The notes under the pieces were generated by a model, which was not told the DNA's origin, did no database searches, and worked only from the letters and a program-made list of their open reading frames with translations. Source: Campanula takesimana (lineage: Eukaryota > Streptophyta > Magnoliopsida > Asterales > Campanulaceae). From it: a stretch of DNA of 64,000 bases. Below are positions 1 through 10,638 of this stretch, piece by piece. How positions within the stretch are numbered: position 1 is the first letter of the stretch; each line of letters opens with the position of its first letter. The translations under genes and the position numbers were made by a program. Location of the stretch: NCBI GenBank assembly GCA_026119855.1, contig JAOWBW010000441.1, forward strand, positions 806,001-870,000, in the 5' to 3' direction.

Positions 1-2338
1 AAAGTCTTGAATAAAGTTTGATTAAGCTAGACTTAACCCTAGTTAAGTTATCTAGCCTAGTATAAGATGTCCTAGAAAGTGTTATGACACCTTAGGGGCA
101 TCAGAACTTGGTCTTGAACATGATTACTCATAGAATTAAAATGAGAACTTGAATATTAAAGTAAGAACTCTTTTAATTGTCTTGAAAGTGCTATGAACAA
201 GCACAAATGTGTTATATGTGTCTTGATACCAATGTTTGTGTACCTTAGGGGCATTAGAACAATGTCTTGAGCTTGAACATCCAAAGTATAGGATTAAGAA
301 CTTGTTAGTATGAGATGTATAACTCATCTACTTAGCTTGAACTTGAAGTATAAGATAATTAATTCTTGTACATGTCTTGAACATCCATAGAATTGGATTG
401 AGAACTCGAATATAAGACAATTAAATCTTGTACATGACTTGAATATCCAAAGATTGGAATAATAACTTGAGTATAAGATAATTAATTCTTGTACATGTCT
501 TGAACATCCAAACAAGTGGATTGAGAACTTAAATATAAGATGATAAAATCTTGTACTTGACTTGAAACCAATACATGTGTATGGTAATGAACTTGAAAGT
601 GCTATGAACAAGCACTAACGTGTTAGAACTATCCTTGGTGTGTATGTGCAAATCTTGCATATAGCTACTTGATAGAATGTGGCTTCTTGACTACTTGATA
701 TATGGTATGAATAACCAAAGAGTTAGAATATGGAACTAGATAGAGAATGAACAACTCTAAGACATACTTGAATCTAATACGTGTGTATTGAAAATGCTAT
801 GAACAAGCACTAATGTGCTAGTAATTGGTTTTAATCATGCATATACTCAATGAAGTATATAAAGTATAAAGAAGATATCTTGTTCTTGAGTTGAGTTCCT
901 AAAGAATGAGGGACTAGTGTAATATGAAGATAATTCATAAAACAATGATTATAGAACACAATATGTGTTGGAAAATGTATTCGATTATTAACGATACATA
1001 TACGCGAGATATGATTTTGACTAGGTACAATACGACCTATTCGACTACGTTCTTAGAGTCTAAGATGTTGGGCTCTACTTGGAAGTAAGGGTATCGTGAT
1101 AGACACATTAGTGTGTTAAAGATTATATGAATATGTACGTGAAAATATTTCATATGACAAAGTGATATAGTATGACATACCCTACTACTTGGTTGGGTTC
1201 TGTTATTAATAAACTCTAATTTGGCTTGATTGTGTTACGTGGACACACTATATGCCATTGTTATACTGATTTGTATTTGCAAATATAGTATACGTGTACT
1301 TGTATTTGGTGAGCACATAATTACATGGTTCATGAAGAGCTAGTCCCCTACTTTTGGACTTAGTTCTATACTCTTGTAGTTCAAGTAAACATCTACTTGT
1401 GCATTCTTGTGTGAGTCCAGCTGGTCACCTTGCTTGCTCGGAGATATATAGGTTCACGCTTATCATGAGGCTGGGGCCAAAGTGATAATCGAGTGCCTAT
1501 GTATCTGCGCTTGACCCCTTACTACAGGCCATAGTAAGGGCATAGCTTCCTTTGTTAGAGCAATACGCCTGATAAAAGTGAATGCTAAACTCGTGAACAC
1601 CTCGTGAATCTTGTTCTTGTAAGTGACACTGGTTACCGGGTCCTCTTGTGTACTGCACAGCAGCTACTTGATTTATCGTGATTTGTCAACTGCAATAAGC
1701 AACGACAACAATGGTTTACTTAGGAGGAATAAGGTTGGAATATCCTTTGTAACGTGTTAGTTTAGCCTTATGAGCTAGTTACTTGATGAGTTAGCTTAGC
1801 CTCTCATATACTTGTTACTTGATGACATCTTGAGCATGATTACTTGATAATCTTCTTGATTTGCATGATTACATGATAACATGCTATGTACTTGTATCTA
1901 GTAACTTACTGAGATTTATCTCACCCCGTTCCTTGTTTATTTGTTTCCCCCCCCAGGAAAGCAAGTGGTAATACGTTGTGAGGCTCGACTTAACAAGGGC
2001 CTACTTGGCAGGTTGTTCTTGTTGGGGATTGTTATCCTTTCCAGTTTTGGTGAGAACGATTGGGTATCAGTTGTTTAGACTCAGTATATTGGGTAGACTT
2101 GTATAGTGTTCTTGTAATTCCAGCGTTTGTGCTAGGCATGTTTTCTGCTGTGTACAACCATTTGGTTTAAATTTCTTGGTATAGAACTCATTGTGAGCTA
2201 TCTTAGCTCGTTCCTCTTGAGTATTTATATGATATCAGTTTGATATAAGCAGATGTCATTCAGTTTCTCGTTTCTTGTTAGTCACGCGCACCAGGTTCGA
2301 GGTTCTATTAGGAAATCCTGGGACTTGGGGGCGTGTCA
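1..2338 (+). mobile_element. Partial long LTR of a Tekay/Del-like Ty3/gypsy family (right part)
   Basis: From about position 47 to 2338 this stretch is collinear with the last two thirds of the LTRs at 40506-43911 and 46420-49833. Shared landmarks are the run of short tandem units near 340-560, the lines around 980-1300, the module 'acttactgagatttatctca' with a C-run near 1905-1960, and the same end (ggggcgtgtca). The LTR start lies outside the window. No primer-binding site follows 2338, so this is either a solo LTR or the 3' LTR of an element further left. It is visibly more diverged from the other two copies than they are from each other, so it is an older insertion. No coding capacity is seen. 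Confidence 0.85.
336..560 (+). repeat. Short tandem units inside the long LTR
   Basis: Several imperfect units of about 60-65 bp share 'cttgaacatccaaagaattg' and 'tcttgtacatg'. The same array occurs in the other LTR copies at about 41815-42130 and 47755-48070, so it belongs to the LTR family and predates these insertions. Chance ORFs across it have no support. Confidence 0.7.
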
Positions 2339-3257
2339 TCTATAACATCCTTTACTGAAAGACAAGTGAACTTCAACAATGAAGAATCTAAAACTAAATA
2401 CACCTTGACCGAAAAACATATCCAAAAATTTAACCAACTTTAGGATCACAATTTTCCCCTAAAGAATTGCAAAACATTTAAGGTCTCTTTAACCTTTTCA
2501 TTTTCCTTAGCCACTTCAGTCAAACTAAAATTAGGTGTCTGCCGCGTCACAAAATTGTGGTCGATCTCCTATCCTCCTCGCGAATATTTTTGAAAGACCT
2601 ATGATTCTTGCTTTCGGCATGAGCTTCGACGCCACTGAGAGTGAAGATATGAGTGCAGCGATTACAAACAACCATTCTACAATCATACTGCCTTCTTCCA
2701 TCATAGAGGTTCTTTTGATTTGGTAGTAAACGGGTCCCACTGGTTGAACCACGTTGCTTTCGGTATGTAAGTTGAGCACTTACTTCTGACTAAAATCATT
2801 ACCTTTCTCACCTTTCTACCTCACTTTCTCTCTCCTACCCAACTATCTATACTCTTAGTACATCACCTTTCTCATTTTTTTTTCTTAATTCTCGTGCACT
2901 AACAGGTTTTTGCAATTTAAATTAAGATGGAAGGAGTACATAGGAAAAAGAATAATATTTGACCAAGCGACATCAACTTGTTTTGGTTACATATGCATAA
3001 ACTTAACTACAAATTAATTGTGGAAACAAAAAATCACAACCATTACTACTGCGACAGAATGATGTAGGAGACGACAACAGAAATAAGATAATGCTTCCCT
3101 CCTGGGGTAAACGGCGAATTGGGGTAATGTACTATTTAGTTTTTTTAAATTAATGGAACATACAAAATTAATTATGGAAACAACAAATCACATCCATTAC
3201 CATCGCGTTCATATTCTTAGAATTAGAGATGGGGTAAGAAGAAGCGAGAGGCCCGAG
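2339..3257. other. Intergenic, no recognised gene
   Basis: AT-rich sequence. About 2780-2940 ends in 'aagatggaaggagta', like the right end of a Stowaway-type MITE. Two related AT-rich segments near 3000-3050 and 3155-3205 look like a local imperfect duplication. An antisense ORF at 2531-2779 has no recognisable domain and is not called as a gene. Confidence 0.5.
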
Positions 3258-3404
3258 TGTTAGTACGGGCTGGACTGGGCCGGCAATGGACTATGTTGGA
3301 GGTTCCACCTTAAAACCAATTGGTGATAAGGGGAGTAACTCCTCAAGTCTATATACCGGTCCATGTTTCTTCTTTTAGAAGATGTGGGACAATTGTCTCT
3401 TACA
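3258..3404 (+). repeat. Small LTR-like module, copy 1
   Basis: A 147-bp module starts TGTTAG and ends TTACA. It contains 'ccaattggtgataa', a TATA-like 'tctatatacc' and 'gatgtgggac', a combination seen in promoter parts of small plant LTRs. No PBS follows. The next copy starts after only nine bases. Calling it an LTR rests on the TG...CA ends and the promoter-like core. Confidence 0.5.
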
Positions 3405-3413
3405 ACGTCCGAG

Positions 3414-3583
3414 TGTTAGAATGGGCTGCACTGGGCCGGCAATGGACTATGCACTGGGCCGGCAATGGACTATGTTGGAGGTTCCACCTTAAAACCAATT
3501 GGTGATAAGGGGAGTAACTCCTCAAGTCTATATACCGCTCCATGTTTCTCTCTTTAGAAGATGTGGGACAATTGTCTCTTACA
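3414..3583 (+). repeat. Small LTR-like module, copy 2
   Basis: Near-identical to 3258-3404, with an extra internal duplication of about 24 bp built on 'gcactgggccggcaatgg' at 3429-3476. The close match shows a recent tandem duplication. Confidence 0.5.
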
Positions 3584-3731
3584 CATATTATACAACGTAT
3601 CTTAACTACGTTAATAAGATAAGTGAAATGTCAATAAAATAAGAAAAAGAACTAACACCCATTAAATATATTTACCTTTTGTTAAAATCATTACCCCTTC
3701 CCAAAACCCAAATACGTCAACAAGAAAAAGA

Positions 3732-3736
3732 ACTAC
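3732..3736 (+). repeat. Target-site duplication ACTAC (left)
   Basis: The five bases ACTAC directly precede the 5' LTR and recur directly after the 3' LTR at 15819-15823. This defines the exact ends of the Tat-like element. Confidence 0.9.
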
Positions 3737-3917
3737 TGTAGACACCCCATTTTGAACATTCATTCATAATCACACTGCTTCTATGTCTCGCCTTTGATTT
3801 GGGTCGAAACTCGTTAAGTTTGACATGTTTTGTTAAGTTTATGACTGACTTCGTTAGTTAGGGGCCAAAATGAACATTTAAACTTCTGCAGGAGGGCGAA
3901 TCGTGATTCAAACACGA

Positions 3918-3957
3918 GATGCCTCGTACGAGACATTGATGTCTCGTACGAGACATC
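3918..3957. repeat. Palindrome cluster 1 (two units, in 5' LTR)
   Basis: Two units of the 20-bp perfect palindrome GATGTCTCGTACGAGACATC, the first with one or two substitutions. The CGTACG cores lie at 3925 and 3945, exactly 20 bp apart. Confidence 0.9.
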
Positions 3958-4143
3958 CCCCTTAACAGTCGGGTTTTAGTCAGTTTTCATGTTGATTTCA
4001 AACTCGTTTCTTGGCAAACACTCATGCAATCCGGGAAAAATCCCATGAGCGATCCTAGAGTCCAAAAATACTTCCTTGTAAATCAAGTCTTTGATTCCCA
4101 TCCAAACTTACCTCCTTGGCTTGATCCCTAGGTCAAGATATCC

Positions 4144-4151
4144 TATAAATA
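4144..4151 (+). promoter_or_regulatory. Putative TATA box of the 5' LTR
   Basis: TATAAATA in 'tcctataaatatagaggtc', conserved in the 3' LTR at 15212-15219. It is the best TATA-like match in the LTR. Promoter function is inferred. Confidence 0.55.
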
Positions 4152-4751
4152 TAGAGGTCCTTGAACCGAAAAACCTCTAGAATGGTCATTCACCCAAAAA
4201 CCAAGGAAAATATGATCAAAAGCTCCTCATAATCAGCCCCTCTTCCTCACCCACGAAATTCAAACCTTCATAATACCATTCAAGTCAAGCTTTTTTGGAT
4301 CATCAAGGCATTTAGTTAAGTCCATCCATAGGATACTCGAAGAACGCTTAGGTAAATTACTTTGTTTTCTATCTTCTCATCTCCTTCTTTGCTTTGAAGT
4401 AGTGTGATTCCATTAAAGGATCAGCCTAGAGCCTCTCCAATTCATGGAGATGGTCTCAAAGCACATGATCCGACATCCAAAATAAATAAGAAATTATTTA
4501 TTTGGTTCCTTTTGTACATGAATGCATAATTTTAATGATGATGATGATGATTTCGTAAGCAAGACCGATCCTAGATCAGGTGGATTGGGTGCTCCTTGAC
4601 TTTCTCAATCCATAACTTAACCCCCGAACTCAAAAATCTCAAGGTCCATGTTCCGTTAAACATGGTGGCGACTCACAAACATCGAGCAACAATCAAGTCC
4701 TTACAAACAACCGAACCGGAGAAACCGACCGGGAAGGGCGCGCGCTCACAG

Positions 4752-4769
4752 TGGCGACTCTGCTGGGGA
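4752..4769 (+). other. Primer-binding site of the Tat-like element
   Basis: The sequence tggcgactctgctgggga lies one base after the 5' LTR. Its reverse complement ends in CCA, as expected of a tRNA 3' end. I do not assign the tRNA species. Confidence 0.8.
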
Positions 4770-4864
4770 GGATCATCATAACAGGGTTAGACTTGTGTTG
4801 AAATCATCGTCGTTATTCTTAAAATTCTGCACTTTGTGTACTGTAATCCGGTCCCAGACTGGGA

Positions 4865-4900
4865 TGCCTCGTACGAGGGATCACTGTCTCGTACGAGACA
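4865..4900. repeat. Palindrome cluster 2 (leader)
   Basis: Two imperfect units of the 20-bp palindrome with CGTACG cores at 4870 and 4890, again 20 bp apart. Confidence 0.85.
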
Positions 4901-5999
4901 TCTTAGTTTTGTCCGGCAAACTGTTCCCCTAGTTTGAAAAAGGAATTTCGTTTGGTTCAAACACGTACACAGGGTTCCAGATCTTCTCTCCCCTCTGTTT
5001 CTGAGTCTTAGGACCTTCCTAACGATGAAGAAACTCCCCGTATGTCATAAAGCTAACCTTTGTTTTGCAGGAGTAATTGTTAACTTGAATTATTTCTTTC
5101 TTTGCTTTGTTATGATTTATGTGTGAACTACGACGGCTTGAGTTCCTCCACAAGAGGGAAACGGCAGCCACTTGGCCCGGCCATTGCATGTTTTTATTTT
5201 GCTTTCAAAAAAAAACTTTCTATTTTCTCTTTGACACCTAGAACTTAACTCTCACACACGTGACCGCATGTAGATTAACTGCACTACATACCCTTTAACT
5301 CGGGTCCCAATCGGAGGACGGATGTCGGTCAGCACACCCACTCTACGAGTGGCACTCGCCGGTCTCTCCAAAGATGGTGTACCCACTCCATGACACGCTC
5401 CTAGACTGTGTTCATGGGGAGCCTTAGCCGTAAGCCCTGCATCAACCTCATGCATACATACTAGTTAATACGACACTCCTTGAGACCGGTCGCTTCGATT
5501 CTTAGGGTTGTTTTAATCTTTGCCCAAGATAACGTTTATCTTACAATCTATAATACTACCTTCATGAATTCTTGAAGAATGTCCCTTCGGTTAAATTGTT
5601 AGACAAAGGATTGCGATGGTGAAATTGAGAATTTTTCTACGTTCATCGAGTCTAGTCTCTTTCACCACCAAGATCCTGCGTTTGACAATGTCCCTTTCGG
5701 TTGTCCCTTACAAGAATTCATAAGGTTTGATTGCATTAAAGGCGTTGTTTAACAAAGTGAAAAACAACCACGGAATCACTTAGGTTTAGCTAAATTGAAT
5801 GGTGGATTCCGATGAGAATATGGAACCTTTGCCCGAATTATCCGTTTGGGAGAGTGCAATACAAGTGAAAAATAAGGGCCTCATATTCTAGGGTGACAGA
5901 ATCCACTGTTCCAGGACGAACTAGATAGTAACCTCTCAAAATGGATCAAATTCCATCCGACCAAATAGGATTAAAATCTGCAATCTAACTGTCAGGCTA

Positions 6000-6040
6000 G
6001 ATGTCTCGTACGAGACATCAATGTCTCGTACGAGACATCT
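6000..6040. repeat. Palindrome cluster 3 (leader)
   Basis: Two nearly perfect units with CGTACG cores at 6007 and 6027, 20 bp apart, about 140 bp before the gag-like start codon. Confidence 0.9.
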
Positions 6041-6178
6041 TCCCTTTTTTTGTGATTCTGCCGTGTTGGTCAACTTAAACCTCATAAAAGCCGACTTGTT
6101 GGAACCCCAGCCTGGATTTGACACAGTTTCTGCACTCTAGGTCCATCCGATCAGCAATAGCTCCATACTCCCAACACA

Positions 6179-7138
6179 ATGTCAGACGCCAGGTTTATGC
6201 AGGAACTCAACGACCTCAAAGCTCGACTAGAAGGAGAGGTGGGTCAGCTCTCTGAGGTATACGCTAACGTCTTGTATGTCCACTTCAAAAGAGAAATAGA
6301 GGAAGAGTTCATAACTCGCCTAAAGACACAAAAGGAATTCTTCGAAAGAGAAATCAAATCCCTCTGAAGTCAGTTGCTAGCCCGAGAGGAGGAAGTCAAT
6401 GCATTCCGAAGGGGCCTCTTCATGCAAGAATATTATGCAAAGAAGATTGACACGCTCCAAGCATGCGTACAAGCTCAAAGAGAATGTTACAAAATGGAGG
6501 TTGAATCCAAAGCTAAGATAAGGCCAAGAATTTACCACAAGTAAGAAGGTGTCTCCCAGAGACAACTCTTTGACATGCTCGTAGAAGCCGGAAAGGTCGT
6601 ACCAAGGAAGCCTCCTACTTCTCCGAGGGAACTCCTTGCAAATCATGCTCACCACCTCTACTGCAAGTTCCACCAGTTTAGTGACCATGATACCAACTCT
6701 TGCAACCACCTCAAAGATGTGATCCAAGATCTCATAGACTCTAAGCAGCTAGGGGTTCCTAATGTAGTTACAAACCCCTTCCCAGCTGCGGGAGGAGAGA
6801 TAAATGTAATAGAAATAGCTAGTAAGGAAGAGGAGACTACTCGCCTAGTCCCAAATGTGGGCGAGAGCAGTCCAAAGTTTAATAATGAAATTTTTTTCTG
6901 TTACATGTTGTCTTGGGATCAAGTACTAGATATGAAGAATAATAAAGAAAAGGAAGATGTTAACTTACTCACCCGCTCCTGTCGATTCGTAATCAACAAA
7001 TATCCAAGAATAGAAGAGCCATCATCTTCAAAAGAGTCCGAACCCGTTGAGCTTGATGATTCACTTCTTAAACAACTAAAGAAGACACAAGCCAATATTT
7101 CCATATGGGCTCTCTTAGGCTCCTCTCACAAATATTGA
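6179..7138 (+). pseudogene. gag: Decayed gag with capsid core missing and a zinc-knuckle-like C-terminus
   Basis: The ORF starting at 6179 (62 residues, charged, coiled-coil-like) stops at 6365. The same frame continues as charged helix to a second stop at 6541 and resumes at 6575-7138. The last part contains LYCKFHQFSDHDTNSC, a C-x2-H...H-x4-C array like the atypical gag zinc fingers of Tat elements, followed by a conserved 'HLKDVIQDLID' helix. The expected capsid (retrotransposon gag) domain is absent between the helix and the finger, which suggests an internal deletion. Stops lie at 6365, 6541 and 7136. The frame is shared with the protease that follows. Confidence 0.75.
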
Positions 7139-7966
7139 ATGATGATATCAAAAGCATTAGCCCAAGTCGAAGTGCCTAAAGAAATAACTCCCGAAGAGTT
7201 AACGCAAATGGTAGGCCAAATCCAATTTGGCAATGTGATCACATTTACTGACTTAGATCTACCACAATATGGTGGAGGGAACACCGAGGCTCTTTACATA
7301 GACGCAAGGGTCAATGGGCATCGAATCCCCAGAATCCTGGTAGAGAATGGATCCGCCATAAACGTCTTGCCTAAGAAAGTTATGGTAGCGCTCGGCCTTG
7401 CCTCAAGAGATCTGAAACTGTCGACTCTTACTATACGAGGGTTTGATTGCACTGCGCGTTCACCTATAGGGGCGATCACTCTAACGGTAGTCAGAGAGAT
7501 AACTACAAAAGCGGAATTTCAAGTCATTGACATCCCCTCTTCCTTCAACCTTCTTCAGGGACGTCCATGGATACATCAAACAGGAGGGGTACCATCAACT
7601 CTCCATCAGTGTGTCAAGTTTAAGCACAACAACACGATAGTCACCGTACTTGGGGAGCTAATCACCGCTAGCCTGATCTTAGAAATTCAGCATGAGGCCG
7701 CCGACCACCTCTTTAATGGATTCGAAATCCAAAAGCAAAGTCACGTAGAGATGATAGAAGTACACAATGAGAATTACTACTCTAAGGCAATTCCATTCTC
7801 TGGAACACGCCCAGTGCTTAACATGATGCTAAAAGAAGGATACTTCCTCGGTCTTGGATTTAGCAAGAATTTACAAGGGATAAAAGAACCACCACCTGTC
7901 GTTCTGTACCCACCTGAATATGGTTTAGGGTATGAGTCGCCACTCAAGAGCATCCCTAAGGAATAA
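7139..7966 (+). pseudogene. Retroelement aspartic protease and G-patch-like segment
   Basis: The 275-residue segment has a retropepsin-like core: ALYIDARVNGHRIPRILVENGSAINVLP, then the IRGFD and GRPWIH regions typical of plant gypsy proteases. The active-site position reads V-E-N-G-S where Tat-type proteases carry Asp before x-G-S, so the catalytic Asp appears replaced by Glu. Near the C-terminus, 'MMLKEGYFLGLGFSKNLQG' resembles the G-patch found in Tat polyproteins. The segment follows a TGA at 7136 and ends at a TAA at 7964, both in the polyprotein frame. It would normally process the gag-pol precursor, but this copy is inactive. Confidence 0.82.
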
Positions 7967-7987
7967 AGGGATTGGACTTCATACATA

Positions 7988-8743
7988 GTGCCGATTGCAC
8001 CACCCTATCGAAGGACTCTAAACGGGTACTTTCTACGCGAGGGGGAAAACTTGCCATACTTCATGTTCCCTAAACCATGGATTGACCATAGGGGGAAGCG
8101 CCAACCGGGCTTTAAAATTTTCAATGATTGTGATCCGTACTCACTGGAAACAGAACCGATTCAATTCTCGCGGCTACCTCGAGAATTAGGGGGTACCATG
8201 GTCGAAGCGTTCAGTGAATGGGACTTTGTGTTGGGAAAAGACCTACTGCGCCAATTTCTTAACCTTTGCAAGCTAGAGGACACTCAGATCAATGCAATAG
8301 ACAAGGGGGACGCTCCGAACCAAGACTACATCGAGCTCATCAAGAAGTGTGACGAGCCCATCAAGAACTGGTACACAACTGGGGGACCCATAGCAAGTGA
8401 AGACTTCCTGATCAAAGAATTAGGATGTACTCCCCATCCCCATATGAAAAGAAACTTTGAAACTCTTACCTTAGAGTCAGATACCGCTACCAATGAGCTC
8501 ACCCAAGAGGACTTGGATGCCATCGCGGAACGTGTATTCCCCTACTTTCTTAATGAAAACATAGATCTTTCCGAGTATCTTGAGATTGCTAGCGTCATAA
8601 ATGATGAATTAACTAATAATTCTAACGAATTAGATAATAATGAGTCATATGACGAGATAGATCAAGAAAATGAACAAATCTTAAAAGAAATTAGCAAGCA
8701 AGTAGGTCATCGTGGCGGAAATGGTCCTATTGATGCCAAATAA
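7988..8743 (+). pseudogene. Polyprotein linker between protease and reverse transcriptase
   Basis: 251 residues in the gag-pol frame, opening with 'RTLNGYFLREGENLPYFMFP' and a 'PWIDHRGKRQPGFKIF' segment that recur between protease and RT in Tat-like elements. The C-terminal half is acidic and low in complexity (Asn, Asp, Glu). No catalytic motif is visible. Stop codons bracket it at 7964 and 8741, so it is a decayed part of pol and not a separate gene. Confidence 0.7.
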
Positions 8744-10266
8744 ATGCAAACAGTTAATCCGGGGACGGACGATGATCCAAAGGAGACCAAGATTGGCAGT
8801 TTCTTCAAGGGGGAAGACCGACAAGCCCTCATAGTGCTTCTCCGAGTAATTGTAGATGTGTTCGCATGGTCCTATAAAGATATGCTGGGGCTATCTAATT
8901 CGATTGTTGCACATAAGATACCGCTGTTTCCCGATTCGAAGCCAATCAAGCAGAAACTCCGCAGAATTAAGCCAGAATGGTCGGTACAAGTCAAGCAAGA
9001 AATAGAGAAACTCCTGAGTGTTGGGTTCATCAAAGTGATAGAGTATCCAACCTGGTTGGCTAATACTGTGTAGGTTTCCAAGGCAAATGGAAAGGTCCAT
9101 GTCTGCGTAGATTTCCGTGACCTCAATAAAGCATCTCCGAAAGATGATTTTCTTCTCCCTAACATAGACATGCTCGTTGACAATACCGCAAAATATGAGG
9201 TCCGTTCATTCATAGACAGATTCGCAGGGTACAACCAGATCCTCATGGCCAAGGAGGACCAACACAAAACGGCGTTTACCACACCTTGGGGGGCGTTTTG
9301 TTATACAGTCATGCCATTCGGACTTAAAAATGCCAGAGCCACGTACCAGAGAGCTGTAACTACGTTGTTCCATGACATGATACATAAAGAGATGGAAGTA
9401 TACGTTGATGATATGATCATACAATCTAAAGTCTCCGATGGGAAGCACTTCGTCGACCTCAGAAAGTTCTTTAAAAGGCTGAGACACCACAAGATGAAAC
9501 TTAATCCGGCAAAGTGCATATTTGGGGTAGTGAAAGGAAAATTCCTTGGGTACATGGTCACCGAGCGTGGTATAGAAGCGGACCCCGCTAAGATCAAAAC
9601 CATCATTGACATTCCTCCACCTTAGACGCAGAAAGAAGTAAAGGGATTCATGGGTCGCCTTCAGTACATTAGTCGTTTCATCAATCAGCTCACGACGATG
9701 TGCGAGCCCATTTTCATACTCCTAAAAAAGAATTCATCCCTAGAGTGGACCGAAGAGTGCCAAGAAGCCTTCGAAAAGTCAAAGAATACTTGGTAAATCC
9801 GCCAGTATTGGTTCCACCATATAAAGAGACACCGTTGACCTTGTACCTCAGAGTCAATGATACTGCATTAGGGGCTATGCTAGCACAAGAGCAACCCGAC
9901 TCGAGGAAAAAGATTGCCGTATACTTTGTTAGCCATCGCTTTTAAGGGGATGAATTAAACTACTATGCATTAGAAAAGTCGTGTGTTGCACTGGTATGGG
10001 TAGCTGAGAGACTAAAGCCGTACATGGAAGCGTTTCCCGTACAACTGGTCACCCGAATGGACCCAATGAAGTACATCTTCGAGAAGTCGCATGTCTCCTC
10101 TAGAATAGCTAAGTGGTACTTTATGCTCGCGGGGTATTATATCACTTACATCACACAGAAATCCGTAAGAGGAAGGGTCTTTGCTGATCATTTAGCCGAA
10201 TTTCCATGTGATGAAACGAAGGGGGAAGACTCGCAATTCCCTGATGAGGACATCATGGCAATAGCA
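8744..10266 (+). pseudogene. pol: Reverse transcriptase and RNase H, decayed
   Basis: RT blocks appear in order: the entry region ending FIKVIEYPTWLANTV then TAG at 9071, VHVCVDFRDLNKASPKDDF, FIDRFAGYNQILMAKED, YTVMPFGLKNARATYQR, and the active-site block EVYVDDMIIQSK, in which YVDD is intact. TAG at 9623 interrupts the frame, and a one-base loss near 9775 shifts it. RNase H follows (LTLYLRVNDTALGAMLAQE, then YYALEKSCVALVW), with TAA at 9943. The catalytic RT residues are kept, but nonsense and frameshift damage rules out a functional protein from this copy. Confidence 0.9.
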
Positions 10267-10638
10267 TAAAATAAGTGGCAATTATTTTTCGATGGCGCAG
10301 CCAATAAACGGGGATATGGCATTAGCATGTTACTAGTAGATCCCTCAGATTTCTACACTCCACTCGCAATTCACCTTGATTTCGAGGCCACTAACAATAT
10401 TGCCGAGTACGAAGCTTGCAAAACGGGGCTTAAAGCAGTCTTAGAAAGAAATGTGACCAAACTAGACGTGTACGAAGATTCACAACTCATAATCTATCAG
10501 TCACTCAAGAAGTGGAAGGTACAAGACTCTACACTCCAGAAATATAACGGCCATCTCCAAGACTTGGTCAAACAATTCAAATAGGTCACTTTCTACTATC
10601 TTCCTAGAGATAAGAACCGCTTAGCAGATTCGCTAGCC
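10267..10638 (+). pseudogene. Second RNase H-like domain (Tat signature)
   Basis: After a TAA at 10267 the frame encodes 'WQLFFDGAANKRGYGISMLL', then 'DFEATNNIAEYEACKTGL' and 'LDVYEDSQLIIYQ'. These are the D, E and D blocks of the additional RNase H-type domain that Tat elements carry between the usual RNase H and the integrase. TAG follows at 10582, then the conserved 'VTFYYLPRDKNRLADSLAML'. All three acidic positions are visible. The dual RNase H arrangement is the best evidence for the Tat lineage. Confidence 0.85.

Larger units (their letters stand above)
3737..4750 (+). repeat. 5' LTR of the Tat-like element
   Basis: 1014 bp, TG...CA ends. It pairs with 14824-15818 along its full length with scattered substitutions. 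It contains two copies of the 20-bp palindrome at 3918-3957 and a TATA-like box at 4144-4151, and ends in a GC-rich 'gaagggcgcgcgctcaca' just before the PBS. Confidence 0.93.
4770..6178 (+). other. Leader of the Tat-like element
   Basis: About 1.4 kb between PBS and the first gag-like ORF with no convincing coding sequence. It carries palindrome clusters 2 (4865-4899) and 3 (6000-6040). Long leaders are usual in this branch. ORFs here are short and without motifs. Confidence 0.6.

Noticed and set aside
2531..2779. Antisense ORF of 82 residues
   Set aside because: No recognisable domain, no clear splice context, and the complementary strand has an equally long ORF.
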